From the NCBI RefSeq assembly GCF_905220565.1, contig NC_059404.1:14102472-14166471 (forward strand): DNA of 64,000 nucleotides. Direction: 5' to 3'. Source of the stretch: Melitaea cinxia (taxonomy: Eukaryota > Arthropoda > Insecta > Lepidoptera > Nymphalidae). The notes below the pieces were generated by a model, which was not told where the DNA came from, did not search any database, and worked only from the letters and a program-made list of their open reading frames with translations. Shown in pieces: positions 37,791 to 55,975 of this stretch (positions within the stretch are counted from its first letter, which is position 1; the number at the start of each line of letters is the position of its first letter). Both the position numbers and the translations under genes were made by a program.

Positions 37791-38810
37791 TGTATGTATG
37801 TACAATTAAATAAACACATTAACATTTTAAGTAACATGCGACTGGTGCAAATAAAATAATTTTTTCAGACAACTATAATTTTAATGGGACCAATGAATAC
37901 AATTTATCAATTTTTTTACTGTGGTCTTTATCGTACATGATAATATTACTTTATTTGCATTGCATACTATTTAGTTATATAATTTAACATACAGGTATGG
38001 ACCCGGTCGCGAATAGCATTTTTTGGAGGATGAAGGTAAACTGGACAGTGACAACGATAAACTCTTGACTACCATTTTAAATTGTTCAATGTATAATCCG
38101 AACCAATATAATATATCCAGTTACGATAGCATAACCCTTGTTAGTCTTGCTCTGACTTAACTTTTTAAGTTCCGTAATTAATATCACATAGAGATATACT
38201 ATTTTATACAAATAAGCCTTCAAATTGAATTTGAAAATACCCATTGTATTTTGGTTTTCCTTATTGTTCCTTGTCACGATCTCAACAGACGCCTATTTCA
38301 TTCGTAAATTATTTATGCATGAATACAAATGAAATAGTACGACGACATACTCGAATGCGTGTCTACTAAAAATCAACGGCCAACTGAAATATAAGAAAGG
38401 AAATAAAAAAGTTTGCTAGAATGGAATATAGGTGTAAGGCTAAATTGGGTTCTATATTATTGCTTGTACACTATTATTATTATTATTATGTTGTGAAGGT
38501 TGTCTTAAAGAAATCCCTATGAGAAATAAGGCCGCAATTTTATGCATTTTCTTCGCTCTTACAATATTTTTTCATATTCATTTATTCTTACTAATTTTGA
38601 CTCACTAATTTCAATTCCTATTACCTTTATTTTTGAGAAGGAAAACCTGTATTATAATAAGAGCAGTATATACTTGATATAAATCCGGGTAAATCATATC
38701 TACGCAGTAAATAATATCATACGCAGCAAAGGACAGAGCAAAAACCACAAATGACTAACATTTGAAACTGTCATCGAGTTTTCTAGTACCTAAATATAAT
38801 ATTTCGCTTT

Positions 38811-39030
38811 AGCCTGTAATTGCCCACAGCTGGGCATAGGGCTATTTCCCCATGTAGGAGAAGGACTAGAGCTTAATCCACCATGCTACTCCAGTGCGGG
38901 TTGGCGGATATATTCCCTACTATGAGTAACGAGCGCTATCAGGTGTACATGATAACTAACGGGACCGACGGCTTAACCTGCTCTTCGAGGCACGGTGGGG
39001 AGACCTACATCATCATCATCATCATCATCA
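38811..39030 (-). repeat. Truncated SINE followed by a (CAT)n run
   Basis: 3' two thirds of the SINE up to 'gacggcttaacc', then (CAT)n at about 39007-39031. Confidence 0.6.
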
Positions 39031-42000
39031 TCCGTCTATTGCAGACGATTTAGACACAGTGTCAGAGAGACAGTAGAAAATTAACTTAGCCTTATATAAC
39101 TAAGTGATCAAAACAAATCCTGTACAAATGTCATTGTAATTAAAATGAAGTATTGTAATAACTGACGTAGGGGTGACAACACTGTCAGATCTTTTATTGA
39201 CATAGGCATAAAAATTGTCACAATGAACATTTTATTGCTATAGAAAATACTTGTATGTGTAATTAGCATGTAAGAGGAATTTAAAACCATCTATGATTGA
39301 ACAAACATGAAGGAATAATCAACTTGGTAAATTATCCAGTCATCTTGTGGAAAATTTCCCACAACTATAGTAAAAAAGAGATCAAATTAGCCTTTTAATA
39401 AGCTCATTGATTAGAAACTAGATATAGTTAAGAATTATTTTTTTAGCTAATTGTTGAGACTAAGAATGTTTATATCGAAAGCGAGTACACGCAGCATTAT
39501 TTAAATTTGCTGAACAGTGAAGCCCTCTCGGTTCATAAATTAAGACCACTCGTTGATTAAGGACGAGCAGCTGCAAATATGCAAGTACACGTTGCTAGTA
39601 TGTATGCAACTTGTGGAATGTACCAACAATATGCAACAATCGTAATAATTGAGATACTTGTCTTTGTTGTATTTATATTGCTACATGATCGTGTTGATTT
39701 ATTATATGTAAATGTATAGTTACTTGAGCATTTGTTGGACATTTTTGCCGATTCTTCTCAATATTTCGAATCAGTGGTAGTTTACTTACAAGGCCTGACG
39801 ACTCAAAGGTGCTTTTAAGGACTGACTACTCTAATAAAATCAAATTAAATTTCATATGATTCAAGTGTATACCTACGATTGTCACATAACAAAAATTTCA
39901 AGTTAGCAACATTTTATAGTTATTTCACATACCGATAACTGTATTAGATAAGACTTGGTAAGAGATTAAAAAAAATCATTTTCAAATATAAAAAAAATAT
40001 AACATACAATTGTAACATAAACCAGGCCGACTTATTCCCACGTGAATCGATACTCGTTTTCTGTGTTACATTAAATATGATTCAGGTGTTTAATATGGAT
40101 ACACAAACAAAATGTTTTTTATTATATAACTAGCGACCCGCCCCGACTTCGCACAGTTGCAAAAACTATCAGTGTTCCTCTACTATATTATGCATGTATT
40201 ATACATATAAACCTTCCTCTGGAATCACTCTATTTACTAAAGAAACCCGAAATCCGTTGATCTAAGCATATAGACAGTGGGAAGCGACTTTGTTTTATAC
40301 TATGTAATGATTTGACAAACACAATATTCTTATTTGAACGATAATTTTACTACTTATTTGTAAGATATTAATTGTTGTCCGCGACTTCATACGCACTGAA
40401 ATTTCATGTAGTAAAGCTATTACGAAGAAATTTTGTAGAGCGGAAAAAATAATGTAAGTAAAAGCAATTTTCTTACTTGCACCTAAACAGTTATAGTAAC
40501 TCATTTTACATCGTTAAGGGATGGAATGGGAAGGGATCAAAAAAATAACGAAAATACGCGTTTCTTTTAACTGAATCGAGGACCATAAATATGTTTCAAG
40601 GAGTTATAATTAGACAATTTTCTATCTTTAGATACTTTTGTTTATAAAACGTAATTTTTTAGTTTTTCTTTAACAAAAGTTATGCTATCATTAAAACATT
40701 TTACATTACAACACATTATTCATAATTTTTGTATATTTTTACCTTTTTTTTTAGCAATTGTAAATACAGTTCTTACTCATAAATTGGTTATTATAATATG
40801 TGTATATTCAAGAAGTGCCGACTCAATATATTGCAAACAAAAATATTTTTCATTCAATTTGTTTTACTTATTAACACTTGTCTGTTTTTAAGTTTTTCTT
40901 CCCTATTCATTATACAAATGTAGCACGGTCATTATTACGTCATAAAAGTACGTTATTGAGCAGTGTGTATCTATCTTTAACCGTGCAATGCTTGTATATA
41001 TGTATATATATATATGAATCTCGGAAACGGCTACTACGATTTTCATGAAATTTTGTATGCAGGGGTTTTAGGGGGCAATAAATCGATCAAGCTAGGATTA
41101 ATTTTTAGAAATGTCGTTTTACCCGTGTTTTCAGGTTTCAGGAACTGAAAAACTACTACAATATCATTAGAATATGAGGGTGAATTTCGCCACCATCTAT
41201 AAATCTTTAATAGCTCAGGTGGAAAATTGGGCGGTCCCGTAAACTAGAAAAGTCTGGTTAAAATCCACATGTTTACAGATCGATTATTTTTTCCCCTTTT
41301 TTCTAATTGCACTCGTGATTTTTTATTCAAACAACCAGTTCATATTTCTTATTATTATATAGGTAAGATCTTTTTTTTTTAATATTTCATCACTATGTAA
41401 TTCGTATTTGAATAAAATTTTCACAAAACACGATACCAAAAAAAACCTCGATCATCCAGGAACTAAAGTTTAAATTGACTTCTTGAATCGTCTTCCCAAG
41501 TCAAATTACGACATGTCAGAACACTTAAATATCACAACAGCGTTATCCACAACTCTTGAAACAGGCCCTTAGATGTCTTTAGCTCTTGCTAGAATGGCGA
41601 ACTTTGTCATTGAAATAAATTTGTTTTAGGCTTTATTTATATACGCGAAAATATATATCCGATTTGTTTTTGGAAATGTTTATTTCATCAAAAGTTAGTA
41701 TGTTCGGACTATCAATATATCATTCTACTTAACTGACTCCATAAAATACGGGGTCCTTGATTCATATGTTTTGTTATGTGATGCATTTTTTGTAATTGTG
41801 TGATTGTAATGGGTACTATTTTACGCTGGATCATCGTCATTGTCGTATAACAGCCCACTTGACTATCGCATAATTATCCATTGTATCCGGTTACCTTGAA
41901 ACTAACAGCATTAATTGAAGACACTGTTTACATTTTTAAATTCTGATTTTAAAATTTAACGGCTTACGTGAAGAAGTGAACTTGACGAGATCTAAATGTT

Positions 42001-42175
42001 GAATCTCCTTCTAATGAATTAGCTGAATATAATAAGCGCCTTAAACCTGCTGATTTATAGTAACAACTAAATAAATCTTGCAGTCCAATCAGTCACTTCT
42101 ATTCACAACTTTGAGACATTTATTGTAATGATTCTAATTAACATACGCAAGTTATCAAGCAGTTCCACTATTTTT

Positions 42176-42794
42176 AACCGACTTCCAAAAAAGGAGGAGG
42201 TTCTCAATTCGACTGTATTTTTTTTTTTTTTTTTTTATGTATGTTACATCAGAACTTTTGACCGTGTGGACCGATTTCGACAAATTTTATTTTAATCGAA
42301 AGGTGGTGTGTGCCAATTGGTCCCATTTAAATTTATTTGAGATCTAATAACTACTTTTCGAGTTATATCTAATAATGCGTTTTTACTTGACGCTTTTTTC
42401 GTCGACCTACGTTGTATTATACCGCATAACTTTCTACTGGATGTACCGATTTTCATAATTCTTTTTTTGTTGGAAAGGGGATATCCCTAGTTTGGTACCG
42501 TGATAAGGAAACCAGGATCTGATGATGGGATCTCAGAGAAATCGAGGGAAACTCTCGAAAATCCGTAATAACTTTTTACTGGGTATATCGATTTTGATAA
42601 TTTTTAATTTAATCGAAAGCTGATGTTTATCATGTGGTCACATATAAATTTTATCGAGATCTGATAACTACTTTTTGAGTAATCTTTGATAACGCGTAGT
42701 TGCTTGACTATTTTTTCGTCGATCTACGTTGTATTACTTGTCGATGTAATTGAAGTCGGTTTTTTTTTCGTTTGCGAGCAAACACAATTATTAT
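42176..42794 (+). mobile_element. 'AACCGACTTCC' element, copy 4 (most complete)
   Basis: About 620 bp, near-identical in layout to copies 3 and 5. Ends 'tgaagtcgg..tttcgtttgcgagcaaac'. The ends form a short inverted repeat (AACCGACTTC / GAAGTCGGTT). Confidence 0.65.
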
Positions 42795-43006
42795 TAATAA
42801 TAAAGTTACATTAAGAAACAGTTCACACAAGAAACAGAAATATTATTGATCGACCAAATATGTGAGCTTATTTGTATTGCAGATTTAAAACATTGGCCCA
42901 ATCCCATCCATATGACCAAACCAGTGACCATGTCAATGTATTGGCCATCGCGTAAAAAAGCAATCTGTTGACAAATTTATTAAACATATTTTCTAATTTT
43001 TAAATA

Positions 43007-43007
43007 A

Positions 43008-43053
<46 letters not shown>
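43007..43053. repeat. (TA)n(TG)n compound microsatellite
   Basis: A TA run changing to about 14 TG units. The open frame through it is an artefact. Confidence 0.9.
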
Positions 43054-43054
43054 C

Positions 43055-43384
43055 ATCATCATTACAGCCTATACAGTCCACTGCTGGACATAGGCCTCCA
43101 CAAGTTTACGCCAAACATAACGTGAACTCATGTGTTTTGCCCATAGTCACCACGCTGAGCAGGCGGGTTGGTGACCGCAGTACTGGCTTTGTCGCACCGA
43201 AGACGCTGCTGCCCGTTTTTGGCCTGTGTATTTCAAAGTCAGCAGTTTGATGGTTATCCCGCCACCGGTCGGCTTTTTAAGTTCCAAGGTGGTAGTGAAA
43301 CTGTGATGTCCCTTAGTCGCCTCTTACGACACCCACGGGAAGAGAGGGGGTGGCTAAATTCTTTAGTACCATAGCCACACAGTA
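43055..43384 (-). mobile_element. Short element with RTE-type 3' tail, copy 3
   Basis: Same body. The tail adjoins a (TA)n(TG)n microsatellite at 43007-43053. Confidence 0.6.
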
Positions 43385-43494
43385 CATATCATTATAGTAT
43401 TAGACACAGCTGCTAAAGATAGGCAGCTTCTTTTATACTTGCTCGTCTTAGATCAGATAAATTACTTTTAATAGAGTTTAACCAGTGTAGACAG

Positions 43495-43905
43495 AAAATT
43501 ACGCGACTCCGGTATCGTGGGCTGCAGCTACTGCTCTTGCCGGCGACTCCCCGTGGAAACTCGTGGCGGAGGTTCTTGCCGAGACCTACTCACACTTCTC
43601 GGGTAGGAAGGCTCTCGGTGAGAACCCCACGTTGGACGGGATCGTACGGGTGCGCCAGATGGGGCAAGAAGCACTAATGCGGTGGTGGGCGGAGGTTCTG
43701 GCGGAGCAGCCGTATGGCACACGCGTAACGGCTGCCTTGGGCCCGGTCCTAGATCGGTGCATGCGCCGTACGCAAGCCCACCACCACGCCCACCTTCCGT
43801 CTGACGCAAGTTCTCACCGGGCACGGCTGCTTTGGTGACTACTTGTGTCGGATGGACCAAAGGGAGCCGACAACTGAATGTCACGATTGTGGCGCGGCTA
43901 AAGAG
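43495..43905 (+). pseudogene. Decayed R1-clade LINE reverse transcriptase C-terminus
   Basis: One frame reads MRWWAEVLAEQPYGTRVTAA. After a frame change it reads FRLTQVLTGHGCFGDYLCRM followed by a CHDCG zinc-knuckle remnant. This matches the C-terminal region of R1/TRAS-type non-LTR elements ('LTGHGCFG.YL...C..C'). Truncated at both ends and frameshifted. The AT-rich DNA to about 44215, ending gaaataaatattttcat, may be its 3' tail. GC-rich against its surroundings. Confidence 0.65.
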
Positions 43906-44359
43906 TACCAAGAGTATTTTTCCTTTGGCTTTTTTTGCCATGGATACAATAGGAAGGTAATGTCTACTGAAACACTAGGATTTAGTGCTCATTAAATATT
44001 GTGACTAAGTTAAGGTTGCTGCATAACACTGGGTACATAAGTTTGTAATGTACCTAATGTTAAGTTGATATATATTTTTTAAGTTATTGATGTTTTAGCT
44101 ACCTTCACTTTATTTTTAACTTTGTTGTTTTTTTTTGTGAATGTAAATTTTTATTTTATTGGCATTCGTTAAGTTGTCATATTATGGCGAAATAAATATT
44201 TTCATTTAATTTCTTTCTATTTTTAATCTATTGTATAACTTTATATTAAAAATAGCGCGTTGAAAAATATTTTAATGTGACAGTCAATGAATAGCTTTGT
44301 GAATACATAACATTTGCTTATTAAGAACTTATTAGCATTTTTTTTTGTATTTATGCGGT

Positions 44360-44502
44360 ATTTCGCGTAACTACACCCGTATACCCGCTGGCCCGACAGC
44401 TGAATTTCTAAAAGAACATTTCCAAGTTTCGTTTAATATGCCAACTTTTTCTCAACAACGTGAAGAATTTATCTTTAATCTGTCAGCATTTTTAAGAGGG
44501 TA
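44360..44502 (+). other. Orphan coding-like segment
   Basis: An open stretch of about 45 codons reads NYTRIPAGPTAEFLKEHF, then MPTFSQQREEFIFNLSAFLR, and stops at agaGG|gtaaat, which also fits a splice donor. It looks protein-like in composition, but there is no acceptor or start at its left and I do not recognise the family. Could be a gene relic, a transposon relic or a stray exon. Confidence 0.25.
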
Positions 44503-44861
44503 AATGTCATTTATTAATTGTATATATAAGCATAAGAACCAACGCCATAATGTGCTCTCCGAAGCACGATGGGGAAGTCCACTGAGGACATACCTATTAC
44601 ATAGATCAAGTAAAAATAATAGATAACGCACTTAGAACAAAAAAGTGAAGCCACTTTTTTAAATATGTGTGAGTGAGTGAAGTGTTGACACTTTTTAAAA
44701 AAAGTCCCAGAAAATTTTATTAAATGGGATTAAACACAATTAATTTAATATAGGTAAAATGGGTATTCGAAAATAAAAAACTGTTTATAGTTTTAAATAT
44801 ATTTACTCCTTTTTTGCTTCAAATTGTTAAATAAATCTATTGCAGCCATGTTTTGATTTTA

Positions 44862-45094
44862 TGAATTATATAAATCTGTGTCAATGAAAATTGCGTTTTT
44901 AAGTAATTGATGATTCCTCTGAGGCAAGTTCCTGTTTTAAAGACTTCTAACTCTTTGCTGTAATGATTTAATTTTTTTACATTTTTTTTTTTAAATAAAG
45001 TTCCTGTTTTTTTAACTTTTCTCTTAGTTTATGTTTTCTAGGTGTATCAAAGCTTGAATCTTGGTTAACGACTGATTTAGACTCCTAGGGTAGG
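44862..45094 (-). pseudogene. Coiled-coil coding relic, possibly THAP/transposase-like
   Basis: On the minus strand, after an acceptor-like ccctag at 45095, a frame reads ESKSVVNQDSSFDTPRKHKL and REKLKKQELYLKKK. It breaks at an 11-A run, and the neighbouring frame continues KELEVFKTGTCLRGIINYLK to ...KTWLQ-stop. The order (DTPRK, basic coiled coil, short helix) is reminiscent of THAP-protein C-termini. The identification is weak. Confidence 0.25.
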
Positions 45095-45099
45095 TCCCA

Positions 45100-48000
45100 G
45101 AACAAAAAATACAACATTAAAATACGTAGTAGTAAGTAGCAGTATGTACTTGATGGTACTCTGCGAAGTCCACGTTTTGTACCGTAGATGTCAGCTTTAT
45201 CAAAATGGTTTGAACAAACCACAGTAGATGAGAATGGCTGTCGTTATAGTTCATTTCAGCTCAGTCGTACAGCAGCTACCTATTCTATCTATCTTCTATT
45301 AAAATATTCGTTCGAAACCTAAAATCATGATATTTAGTAGTAAAATATGAGTAGTTAATTCACAAATTTAAACAGACACAAACGAGTTAAAAATTTATAT
45401 TGACTTCAATTTAGGTAAAACATAAAATCACACGATAAAAAAAAAATAATGACTTTCTACTTAATTATTTTTCTATGATTGCCTACAATTTACTTACCCG
45501 CATTTTGGACTAATGGAAATAAGAATTATTGGTAACACTCCCTCGGTACGTCATTTCGGGGCATAGAAATTATAAGTTCCGAATAACCTCAATATTATTT
45601 TGGAATAACAAAAAATTTAAAGTTTTGTATGTACTTACGTGTGAAACGATATTTCTTCAGACTTTTTGTTCACTTTGGTATTGTTTTTGCACCATTTAAT
45701 TATAAAAGAACGGCATTTTATAGGCAAAGTTACTGTACGAGGTCCCGTGAGATACTAACGAAAATGAGCGTAGTTTGATGCATATGTGTGCGTGAGCGCG
45801 TGTGTTTACTTGAAGGAGCCGAGTTTTGTGGCTTCAGTAATAACAAAGGCCGCGCATTATCTACTTTTTTTACTTCATCTATGACCTATTACGTGTATGT
45901 TAAGGTACTGGACATTATATCTATAGCTTTTACAGAAAAAAAAAACATAATCATTAGAATTTGATTCTGCATCTGATTTTTATATACTCAAACAATTATA
46001 ATTTATTCCTAGTGTAAACATTTTTCTGTTAGAAATCTCGTCACTTTTTTTTATCATCGTCAAATACCTATATGCGTATTCGTATTTCATATAAATTAAA
46101 TTTTAAAATATATACTAAATATATTGCATCATCTTATAAAATAATCAATTTAATAATTACAATTTAAAGCAATAAGATTATAATTATTAATTTTTATTAA
46201 ACAAAATCCAACCGATTTTTTTAAACGTTTTTATTCACGTTTACAACAAACCGGGAAAAACCAACCGATTTTGTTAATGCATAAACAAAAATTTAATAGA
46301 ATCAATATGTACTTTTTTCTTGAAATTAAAGGGTTACACAAACCTTGGGTACGTAGAAGAGATGATGTAGTCTCAGTCTGCATTTTTATTTTTTCCTTCA
46401 ATGACGGTATTAAAAATTAAAACACGATTTTTTTATGCCTACAATATCACTAGCGAAGCGATGGCCTCTTTAATACAAGTGAAATTTAATATTTAATATT
46501 GAAAGCAGGCATGCCGAATCAATTAAACGAGTTTACTAGTTTACTGACTACTGAGCGTAAAACGAATTGAACGAATTAAACAGAGTATACAATCGTTGCG
46601 TCTACTAATTGAGGTCCAACTGTAGTCAACTGTGGTCCAACTTAATTACTTAACGATTACATATCTATAATATTTTACTTTCGTAAAACAGCGATAAAAT
46701 ACGTAATTGTTAATTTAGCAAAAACTAAAACTAAATGTTTATCGAACAACTTATTTTCAATTAAAATGTTATTATAATCAGCAATCACAAAAAAAAAAAA
46801 CATTAATTTTAGTTTTCCCTGACACAAAAAAATAAATAAAAAATTAATACACGAGTAGTTTCGGCTAGAGTGGATTTTATAATAGATAATTAAAGCAATA
46901 TATAAACATTATTATTTTCGCATTAAATAACTATTATTATTTACTATAGAATATTAATATTTAAAATAATTTTTACTATGGAATATTAACTTTATTGCAA
47001 AAGTACGCAGTAAATCAATAAAAAATATTTGTAAACATACCTCAAATGTTGAAGGTCTTGTCAAAGTAGGTGGACCATCATATTCTAATGAAGATTTTGT
47101 GAATAACAACACTTTGTAAATCGTTTTCGAATATTTTTAAATCAAAACTTTTTGAAATTTTATAGAATATAATTAAAACATAACCGGAACTTCGTAATAT
47201 ATTTTATTAGCCAATTAAATACTTAGATCTTAGCCCAATAATTGATCAGTATCGTCTCCACAGATAACTTTGTTGCTGCTTTACTACACAGATAACAAAC
47301 AGCTTTCCACTAAGACTGTAAACCTTATCTATTGTACATGTACAACATGGATTTCTTTTTATAAGCTAAAATTAATTAAAATTTAAAATAAAATTTATAT
47401 CCTTTAATGCTGTTTATTCATTCCAACACCCTCTTAAATAACTGTAATTGATTTATATTTTTGTGATGGTAATAAAATATTTACTTATTACTTAGTAGTA
47501 GCAGTTAGTAGATTTTTATGAGACAAAAAATTAAGTAAATGTACCTGATAGTTATATTTTTAAAATGGTAGAAGACAGTAAAAGTACTAGTTTATCTATT
47601 TTTTGTAGTAAGGAATAAAAAAACTAAATTGATAATTGAACCTTAATTCTACCTTACATGCTTTATGTTTTTCACATACTTATTTTATTTTAGATAGAAA
47701 ACAGAAAAAACGATTGTGTTTTAGACCATTGAAGTAAAACGTCGTAAAAACGTAACTCTCTCTCTTCTATCTTTACTAACTTATATCTCCCTCTCAACTT
47801 CCGTTGGCCTCGTCCGATTACACTTTTCTTAACGCTCTCGTCATGTATTCACCAGCTCACTCCCCAAGTCAAGCGTGCGTAAAGAAGTTTTACTTCAAAA
47901 ACAGTCTTACATACTCCAAATGAACGTTTTGATGACTTCATTGGTAGCTGGTTGTAGGCTTATATTCAAAATTCAAATTATAAAAAGTGTTTAATTGTTA

Positions 48001-48300
48001 ATTTTTTAAAATAAATTATTAAGACTAAAAACATGTTATTATTATTTTTTTAAGATTTAACAATTACTATAGCTATTCAATTACTACTATTTACTTATAT
48101 TTCTAACTTTCTAGTATATTCTATTTTCGGTCATTCATCAATCTATGTATATAGGTAGTCTGTGATTTTCAAAGGTTTGTTGACATCGCTGTGGTAAATG
48201 CTAATTGCGCAATAGAAAAAGTCAATACAACAAGTTAACAATAGCCAATACCGAAATACTTGAAAAAATTAAATAACAGAGTAACTACAATCTACCTAAT
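45100..48300. other. AT-rich spacer upstream of the HAX1-like gene
   Basis: Nothing recognisable except the MITE at 47729. A GC-richer patch near 45740-45860 could be regulatory, but nothing specific supports this. Confidence 0.4.
47729..47898 (-). mobile_element. 170-bp MITE with TTGAAGTAAAAC ends
   Basis: Starts TTGAAGTAAAAC and ends GTTTTACTTCAA, a perfect 12-bp inverted repeat. Copies recur at 37281-37437 (plus) and 60893-61060 (plus), sharing 'acttctttgcgcacg'. Confidence 0.6.
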
Positions 48301-48320
48301 ACTATCGAGTGCTTTGCAAG

Positions 48321-49043
48321 ATGTCCGATTATTCGTTCATGGACAGAATACGTTCGTTTTTGGGTATACGACCTGAACCTCCAAGAAACGATTTTCGCAA
48401 TCCAATTTGGGGATCCGACGACGACGACGACGTCGACGAACTATACACCAGAGAGCAACAAATAGATATTTACAATGATCCATTAGGTTTTCAACGGGAA
48501 TTCGCCAAACATATGCAGGATATGTTTACTACTTTCGGCAGCGTATTTGGTGATATGAAAAACTTCTTGAGTCAAGGCGACCTGGACTCCTTTGGAGCTA
48601 TCACTGACTTCCCGTCAACAGAGAATGAAACCGAAAACTTTGATAGCAATCGCATTCGAGATTACTATTTGAAACCTGGATATCATGACAAATATGATTA
48701 CCCACAGCAAGACACAGATCTGGACGGTAAGATTTCTTCTAACGAAATATCAGGATTATTAGAAAAGAAAGGTGATGGGCAAATTATTTCCAAGACTCCG
48801 TTTAGTGGTACCATTATTCCTGGAAAATCATTTTGCCAAACAATAATTACAACAAGTATTACTAAACCGGACGGTACAATAGAGACACGCAGGATTGTTA
48901 AAAAAGGTAATGAAGTTATCGAAGAGACTACGACAACCACAGACCCAGAAACTAGGAATCCCTACAACCCTGGTTTAAATCCGATTCAAACAACTCACTT
49001 GATGCTGTCGCAGCTTTCATCATTTTTGAGAAACTTTTATTGA
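48321..49043 (+). CDS. HAX1: HAX1-family protein (240 aa, intronless)
   Basis: HAX1 is a largely disordered mitochondrial/ER-associated survival factor that binds many partners. Family features in order: short N-terminal FMDRIRSFLGI segment, acidic run (33-40), F-rich middle (GFQREFAKHMQDMFTTFGSVFGDMKNFL, 57-83), and the diagnostic C-terminal block 'TSITKPDGTIETRRIVK' (178-194), closely like the human ITKPDG..E.RR region, followed by Thr-rich and SQLSSFL segments. Length is a little below human HAX1 (279 aa). Residues 131-142 (DTDLDGKISSNE) match an EF-hand loop exactly. ATG 48321 is chosen because the open frame upstream reaches only a GTG. The gene has no intron in its coding region, with AATAAA at 49263 and 49312. 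Possible retrogene, but the frame is intact. Confidence 0.87.
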   Translation: MSDYSFMDRIRSFLGIRPEPPRNDFRNPIWGSDDDDDVDELYTREQQIDIYNDPLGFQREFAKHMQDMFTTFGSVFGDMKNFLSQGDLDSFGAITDFPSTENETENFDSNRIRDYYLKPGYHDKYDYPQQDTDLDGKISSNEISGLLEKKGDGQIISKTPFSGTIIPGKSFCQTIITTSITKPDGTIETRRIVKKGNEVIEETTTTTDPETRNPYNPGLNPIQTTHLMLSQLSSFLRNFY

Positions 49044-49262
49044 AATTTTAATATACTTTATCTCAACCGCAACTTGTAGCTTATAAGCCCATAATTTATT
49101 ACTTGATGTGATAGTTAGTTTTAAAGAATATTTGTTTCTCTTTAGACAATGTTTCAAATAGATAGAATTTGATCTCTATGTAACTTTCTATATTGTGTTA
49201 ACCAGTACAAAGAAATTAACTACTACAAGTATGTGATTCAAAATGTTAGTATTAAACAGTAC

Positions 49263-49317
49263 AATAAATAAATTGTACTTGTTTTTTTCCAAAATTAATT
49301 AATTGTTGGTTAATAAA
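49263..49317 (+). terminator. Poly(A) signals of the HAX1-like gene
   Basis: AATAAA at 49263-49268 and again at 49312-49317, about 220-270 nt after the stop. Confidence 0.55.
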
Positions 49318-49404
49318 TTGTAGCAAACTTGAGTTTTATTACAACTACATTTCAATGTTGGAAAATATCTTTTTATCAAATATTAAATCTCAACTGTGTT
49401 GCTT

Positions 49405-49406
<2 letters not shown>

Positions 49407-49446
<40 letters not shown>
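49407..49446. repeat. (TA)n microsatellite
   Basis: About 40 bp of pure TA downstream of the HAX1-like gene. Similar runs at 50186-50219, 57730-57759 and 29148-29168. Confidence 0.9.
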
Positions 49447-49452
<6 letters not shown>

Positions 49453-49794
49453 GATAATTTATTGCATATTCAATTCAGAAATTGAAATTAATCAAGTCAA
49501 TATTTTCAATCCTTTTGATAGGACTTTTAAAACAAACTTATATAACAGTTTTAAATACTCAACTTGTATGAATTATTCATGGATTACTTATCACAGATTA
49601 TGGTTACAATGTCGTAATGTCAATGTTAAGATTCTGTAATATCAATTATATCCTTTGTAGAAATATAGTACCATCAAACTTATTGATTATATTATTCTTA
49701 CTACCTAAACCTATAATACAATGCTATAGTACATATATAATACATACTAAGAAAACTGATAAAAACGGACACAAAATTACTCCTTATAGAGAGA

Positions 49795-49800
49795 TTTATT
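49795..49800 (-). terminator. Poly(A) signal of the protease gene
   Basis: AATAAA on the minus strand about 40 nt after the stop codon. Confidence 0.6.
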
Positions 49801-49838
49801 GAGCAATAAATAAGTATAAATAATAATATAAAATAAGT

Positions 49839-55963
<6,125 letters not shown>

Positions 55964-55975
55964 GATGACCTGAAA

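Larger units (their letters stand above)
29860..42170. other. Gene-poor, repeat-bearing region
   Basis: No open frame here has family features or usable splice borders. It holds the Helitron-like element, the tRNA-like sequence, several MITEs and SINE fragments, and long AT-rich stretches. Small or noncoding genes cannot be excluded. Confidence 0.5.

Noticed and set aside
39007..39031. Possible CRISPR-like short direct repeats
   Set aside because: Simple (CAT)n run after a SINE. There are no spacers, and this is eukaryotic DNA.
43020..43250. Open frame beginning MCVCVCVCVC
   Set aside because: Artefact of the (TG)n microsatellite.
43528..43941. 137-codon minus-strand open frame rich in Pro/Arg
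   Set aside because: Reverse complement of the GC-rich R1-type LINE fragment; composition explains the openness.
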